A stretch of 64,000 nt of DNA from Hermodice carunculata (lineage: Eukaryota; Annelida; Polychaeta; Eunicida; Amphinomidae), in assembly GCA_964020975.1 (NCBI GenBank), contig OZ026626.1, forward strand, positions 18,358,781 through 18,422,780. Reading direction: 5' to 3'. Both the position numbers and the translations under genes were made by a program. Within the stretch, counting starts at the first letter, position 1. Each line of letters starts with the position of its first letter. Below are positions 60,986 to 64,000 of this stretch, one piece after another. The notes beneath the pieces are model-generated. The model saw only the letters and a list, made by a program, of their open reading frames with translations. It was not told the origin of the DNA and did not search any database.

Positions 60986-61741
60986 ATTATTGGAAGGTTT
61001 TTCCTAAATCCAGTATCAATGAATGTCATGTGGTTTATGCAGAATGTTATTTAAGTTGCGTGAAGCGTGTCTCATGTAGAGTACTGTATGGTATTTAGAG
61101 ATTTGTTTCCCTCTTAAGTACACTCAGACTTCACAAAACTTGATATGCTTTGCCTGCTCAGGTGATCCATGCGTACTTCCACTTAAATTGAAAAAAAGAC
61201 AAATTATCTGTTGAAAGTGAATGGAAAAGTCTGGTTTAACTCCACTAATGCTCTGCTCTTAACTTGATCAATGTGCGTGGCAATGAATTGAAGGTCTCAG
61301 GTCTGACTTTACGATTGTGATGGTTCGGCTAAAATGATTTGGCCGAGTGCCTGGTGAATTGCTCAGATTGGGCAGAAAACTGCGTCCTGTCAATGTTTTG
61401 AGAAGTGACAAAGAGAAAGTGATTTGGAATGTACCTCCTCCCAGTCTGATTGCACAAGTTTGCTGGGCATTGTGTAGCTTTTATTGTGCAAACCAGGTAC
61501 TTGAGACTTGATTTCCTGTGTGGATCAGACAAATATTTATTCAGAGAAATGGGGGCAACTAATGCAGACGCATCTTAAAGAGATGGGTTCCTAGGTGTTG
61601 ACTGTCTGTGTTGTGGCCTGTTTAGTTTGGTGCAGGAGAAAGGTTTTATGTAATCCTCATCTTCCTGGTGGTATCATTGTCAACTAGGATAAAAGAGAAC
61701 AAATGGTCTACAAAGGCACATTGAAAATGATGTTTTAAATG
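60986..61741. other. unique sequence
   Basis: No gene or repeat end seen. Confidence 0.4.
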
Positions 61742-61922
61742 TGTGGTATTTATTTTTCACTTATTTCACTGATGGGAAAAAAAGGGAGAATAAAATCACA
61801 ATGAAATATTATTTTAACTTTGGTTTAATATGCATTATGTCCAAAATAGTGATATTAAATCATCACTTGAACTACCCAAAATACAAATGTATATACTTGC
61901 AAAAGTAATTTATTTACAGTAT
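61742..61922. mobile_element. MITE-like repeat, GCCATCAG family copy 5 (reverse)
   Basis: CACTTATTTCACTGATGGGA and TTAACTTTGGTTTAATATG, ending AATTTATTTACAGTAT. The family word is reversed. Confidence 0.55.
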
Positions 61923-62164
61923 ATAAAACAGGCCACAACGTTCATTGACATCAGCAGGCCTATGGTAGCCACTGTGCCATTTATTTTTCCACGAAAATGC
62001 CTTTCTGAATGAAGAGTACGGAAGTTTTAAACAGCATTGTGACACGGACATTTCACATTCCTGGTTTGAAAACTGGAACAAGGCAGAAAACAGAACAAGA
62101 AAAATATAAAGCTTCAACAGAATCTGATACTTCCTGATTATGCTGAGGAAAGTATTTGAAATCT

Positions 62165-62365
62165 ACTGATTTTTATGTGAATACATTTTCATGTTTTTTG
62201 CACTTCATGCATTTAAGGAATGTTTTACAGCTATTTTGGAAACATTTCCTGTTAACCTATAAATGTTAAAATGTTGTCTCATTGCATTTTTATGTTCAGG
62301 TTTTTGTGCCATCAGTAAAATAATGCAAAAATAAATATACAGCAAAATTATGGGCATGGTATACT
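62165..62365. mobile_element. MITE-like repeat, GCCATCAG family copy 6
   Basis: TTGTGCCATCAGTAAAATAA and AAATATACAGCAAAATTATG. The outer ends are unclear. Confidence 0.5.
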
Positions 62366-62795
62366 TTATGACTCCCAAGTATAAATGTTTAATTTCTGTC
62401 TAGGGTTACCATTGAATACCCTAAAAAGTATATATTTTCTGAAAGAAAACATAACATCAGGTTTGATTCTGGCACTTACTATAAAATTTTAGTATCCCTG
62501 TTGATGAGATTAAATTTAATTAAAATTCTTAAATTTTGTATACAGTTGATCTCTCTTTCGAAAGGCGAGTTCAGGTTTGAAGAAGATTGACATTAAAGCC
62601 ACCCAGCTCATTTTACTTTGAAACTCTTGCACCTGATATCAGGAGAGCCAGATGTGGTAGGATCAAGAAACTTTCATAGTTTATACACCTTTGATATTAT
62701 TTATTCCCTTTTGTGGCTGGGGGGGGGGGGGATTAAGGCGTTAACTGTTATGTTTGGTGTTTGTGCTATTTTGTTTTTTCCACAAAAACAGGTAA
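62366..62795. other. unique sequence with a G tract
   Basis: G tract at about 62720-62731. No gene. Confidence 0.35.
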
Positions 62796-63265
62796 AACTA
62801 GAAAAGGGTGATTTGCTGCATAGCAGATCAGTGTGTGTGTCTTCAAAGCTTATTGGTACGGCAATGTGTAACTAGTCAATAACATAGTAGGAGAAGTTGG
62901 AATGACATCTCTATCTACAATAGTTTTGAAGATATTCAAGATTCAAAGTTTCAAATGCTGCAAATTAGCATAATTTGACATGCTACAACTTTTGTTTTAG
63001 ATTCATTACATGCACAATGGTCAATAATTCCCTAGTAGAAGTTGAAATGATATCTCTATCTATAATAATTTTGAAGATATTCAAGATTTAAAATTTCAAA
63101 TGCCCCTAGTTTGCATAATTTTAAACATTTTCATTCCTCTGAAAAACAGGACCAACTCCTTGTATGTAGACACAATCAAGCCAAGTTGGGAGTTTGTATG
63201 TATAATAGTGTCCCAGGAAACTTCAAAGTCTTGGACAATTCAGAGGGAGGGTGAGAGAGAGAGAG
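62796..63265 (+). mobile_element. modular element: foldback head, two modules, GA tail
   Basis: The head AACTAGAAAAGGGTGATTTG continues into GCTGCATAGCAGATCAGTG. Two modules share GTTGGAATGACATCTCTATC and TTTTGAAGATATTCAAGATT (spacing about 145 bp). The end is GAGGGAGGGTGAGAGAGAGA. Same head as 6904 and same modules as 3770. Confidence 0.7.
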
Positions 63266-63521
63266 AGTCATTTTTGATAGCTGAATCCAAACGTGTTTTA
63301 GAAAATAAATAGTTCATATTTTCTCAAATGAGAAGTCTGGTATATATAAGAACATGTTAGGAGCAAAGTTGTATTTCTATGTTCAGTAGTGGCAGGATCT
63401 GTACTGGCTGCATTTCCAAGGGTTTCTACATGCAATTACACCACACCTGACTTTTTGCTTTGTTATGTCACGTGCACATATGAACATACACCTGGATGTA
63501 AGTCCCATGTATGTCGAGCCC

Positions 63522-63530
63522 ACTATATAA
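63522..63530 (+). promoter_or_regulatory. TATA-like box upstream of the ribozyme
   Basis: CTATATAAAG sits about 30 bases before the ribozyme fold, a spacing that would put a transcription start close to the ribozyme. The functional link is inferred. Confidence 0.35.
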
Positions 63531-63551
63531 AGCATGCACAGCCGTTAAACT

Positions 63552-63588
63552 AGCCTCTGATGAGCCTACTGGTGAAACCGGTCAGGCT
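63552..63588 (+). ncRNA. minimal type I hammerhead ribozyme motif
   Basis: All core parts are in order. Helix I is AGCCT (63552-63556) with AGGCT (63584-63588). The conserved box is CTGATGA (63557-63563). Helix II is GCC/GGT around a TACT loop (63564-63573), closed by a G-U wobble. GAA is at 63574-63576. Helix III is ACC-GGT (63577-63582), with C at 63583 giving the GTC cleavage triplet. Helix III is loopless because ACCGGT is self-complementary. Such short helix III forms are known in Penelope-like elements and animal retrozymes, where cleavage works best in dimers. The surrounding 300 bp has no coding content. Activity is not shown. Confidence 0.75.
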
Positions 63589-63661
63589 TTTGAGTCAGCG
63601 GTTGGAGGATTTTCAGTCATTTTTGGCCTTGCCCTGTCAGTTGCTCAATTCTTTATGTTCA

Positions 63662-63772
63662 GTTAAATTAATGAATTTTTTTCTTTCCTGGGTGTGCTTT
63701 GGACACATAATACCCAAAATGTGCTAGAGAAAGTTGTTGACTGTCCAAAACGTGGAGCTGAAAGAGTGAACA
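63662..63772. mobile_element. TTAA-type D element, old truncated copy
   Basis: TTAAATTAATGAATTTTTTT leads into CTTTCCTGGGTGTGCTTTGG and GAGAAAGTTGTTGACTG, then GGAGCTGAAAGAGTGAAC. About half the usual length. Confidence 0.5.
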
Positions 63773-63950
63773 TACATAGGACAATCCTTAGTAAGCTTTC
63801 TCTTGGGAGGAACATTGTGTAAAATCTCTGCAGGTCTGCACCAGTAAATTACTTGTTAGGATCATAGTTGGAAATTTACATGGTTTGATTTTTGCGGTTA
63901 AAGAACATGTATGGGATAATAATCATTGATCGATGGAAGTTCCATTTGAA

Positions 63951-64000
63951 GGGCCAGAATTTCAGCGAAAATTCGAGAATCCGTTCTCGTAATGATTCTC
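63951..64000. mobile_element. 136-bp hAT-like MITE, copy 4, cut by the window edge
   Basis: GGGCCAGAATTTCAGCGAAA and CCGTTCTCGTAATGATTCTC match the first 50 bases of the copies at 1656, 13001 and 34202. Confidence 0.85.

Larger units (their letters stand above)
63266..63660 (+). mobile_element. putative terminal piece of a ribozyme-bearing element
   Basis: The unique-looking stretch around the hammerhead and TATA box. Penelope-like elements carry hammerheads in their terminal repeats, and retrozymes are short units with the same motif. I found no second copy of the motif in the window and no clear end, so the extent is a guess. Confidence 0.35.

Overview
This window looks like a stretch of metazoan nuclear DNA from a marine invertebrate. 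It is AT-rich and almost free of long reading frames, with GT-AG splice signals, long AT, GA and GAT microsatellites and hundreds of dispersed repeat pieces. Repeat heads of the 'TTTTAGCTCAGCTGA' type, the frequent TACATGTA octamer and elements reading 'GAGAGACCACCTG' are styles I associate with molluscs, hemichordates and lancelets. The sequence alone does not settle which. There are no bacterial operons, no CRISPR array and no rRNA or tRNA gene that I could support.

Gene content is thin. Three host gene pieces are arguable. The first is a 207-codon minus-strand frame (3134-3757) with an AATAAA signal about 30 bases past its stop. The second is a plus-strand internal exon (57251-57537) with a good acceptor, a textbook donor and about 95 open codons. 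The third is a tiny candidate first coding exon (31739-31761) with a strong start context and a GTAAGT donor. Its exit phase fits the 57-kb exon, so one gene with an intron of about 25.5 kb, holding most of the right half of the window, is a testable idea. The block at 30.36-31.76 kb has more CpG than its surroundings and could be that gene's promoter side. I recognise none of these proteins.

Everything else is a dense mosaic of non-autonomous mobile elements. (1) TTAA-flanked elements of about 240 bp carry a central palindrome. In seven copies from several end-types the palindrome is exactly 67 bp, with constant outer arms and a variable but still self-complementary centre. A sister group has a 93-95 bp palindrome. 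(2) TA-flanked elements (CAGTGG...CCACTG) number more than fifteen, with a run of four at 53.3-54.05 kb. (3) hAT-like elements include three 136-bp copies with 5-bp target duplications, a 161-bp copy with a perfect 8-bp duplication nested in a TTAA element, and two copies with CAGTGTTGCCAACC ends. (4) Long composite units have a foldback head (TTTTTAGCTCAGCTGA), tandem inner modules and a hairpin tail ending in CTCTTGTTT. (5) Other units are built of ~145-bp modules, some closed by GA or GAAA microsatellites. (6) A family carries the internal word GCCATCAGTGAAATAA. Two reverse-transcriptase fragments of Penelope-like type lie at 10.77-10.99 kb and 44.71-45.46 kb.

The most striking single item is a compact hammerhead ribozyme fold at 63552-63588, 30 bases below a TATA-like box. 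It has the CTGATGA and GAAA core, a GTC cleavage triplet and a self-complementary ACCGGT helix III. This minimal form is known from Penelope-like elements and animal retrozymes, so it probably marks the end of such an element.

Layout: 0-3 kb repeats and a duplicated unit; 3.1-3.8 kb minus-strand gene; 3.8-5 kb modular array with GA tail; 5-18 kb scattered elements; 18-23 kb large composite units; 24-30 kb mostly unique; 30.3-31.8 kb candidate promoter and first exon; 32-46 kb mixed, with unique blocks at 35.3-38 and 38.25-40.25 kb; 46-57 kb dense elements; 57.25 kb exon; 57.8-58.3 kb AT foldback; 58-64 kb elements and the ribozyme.
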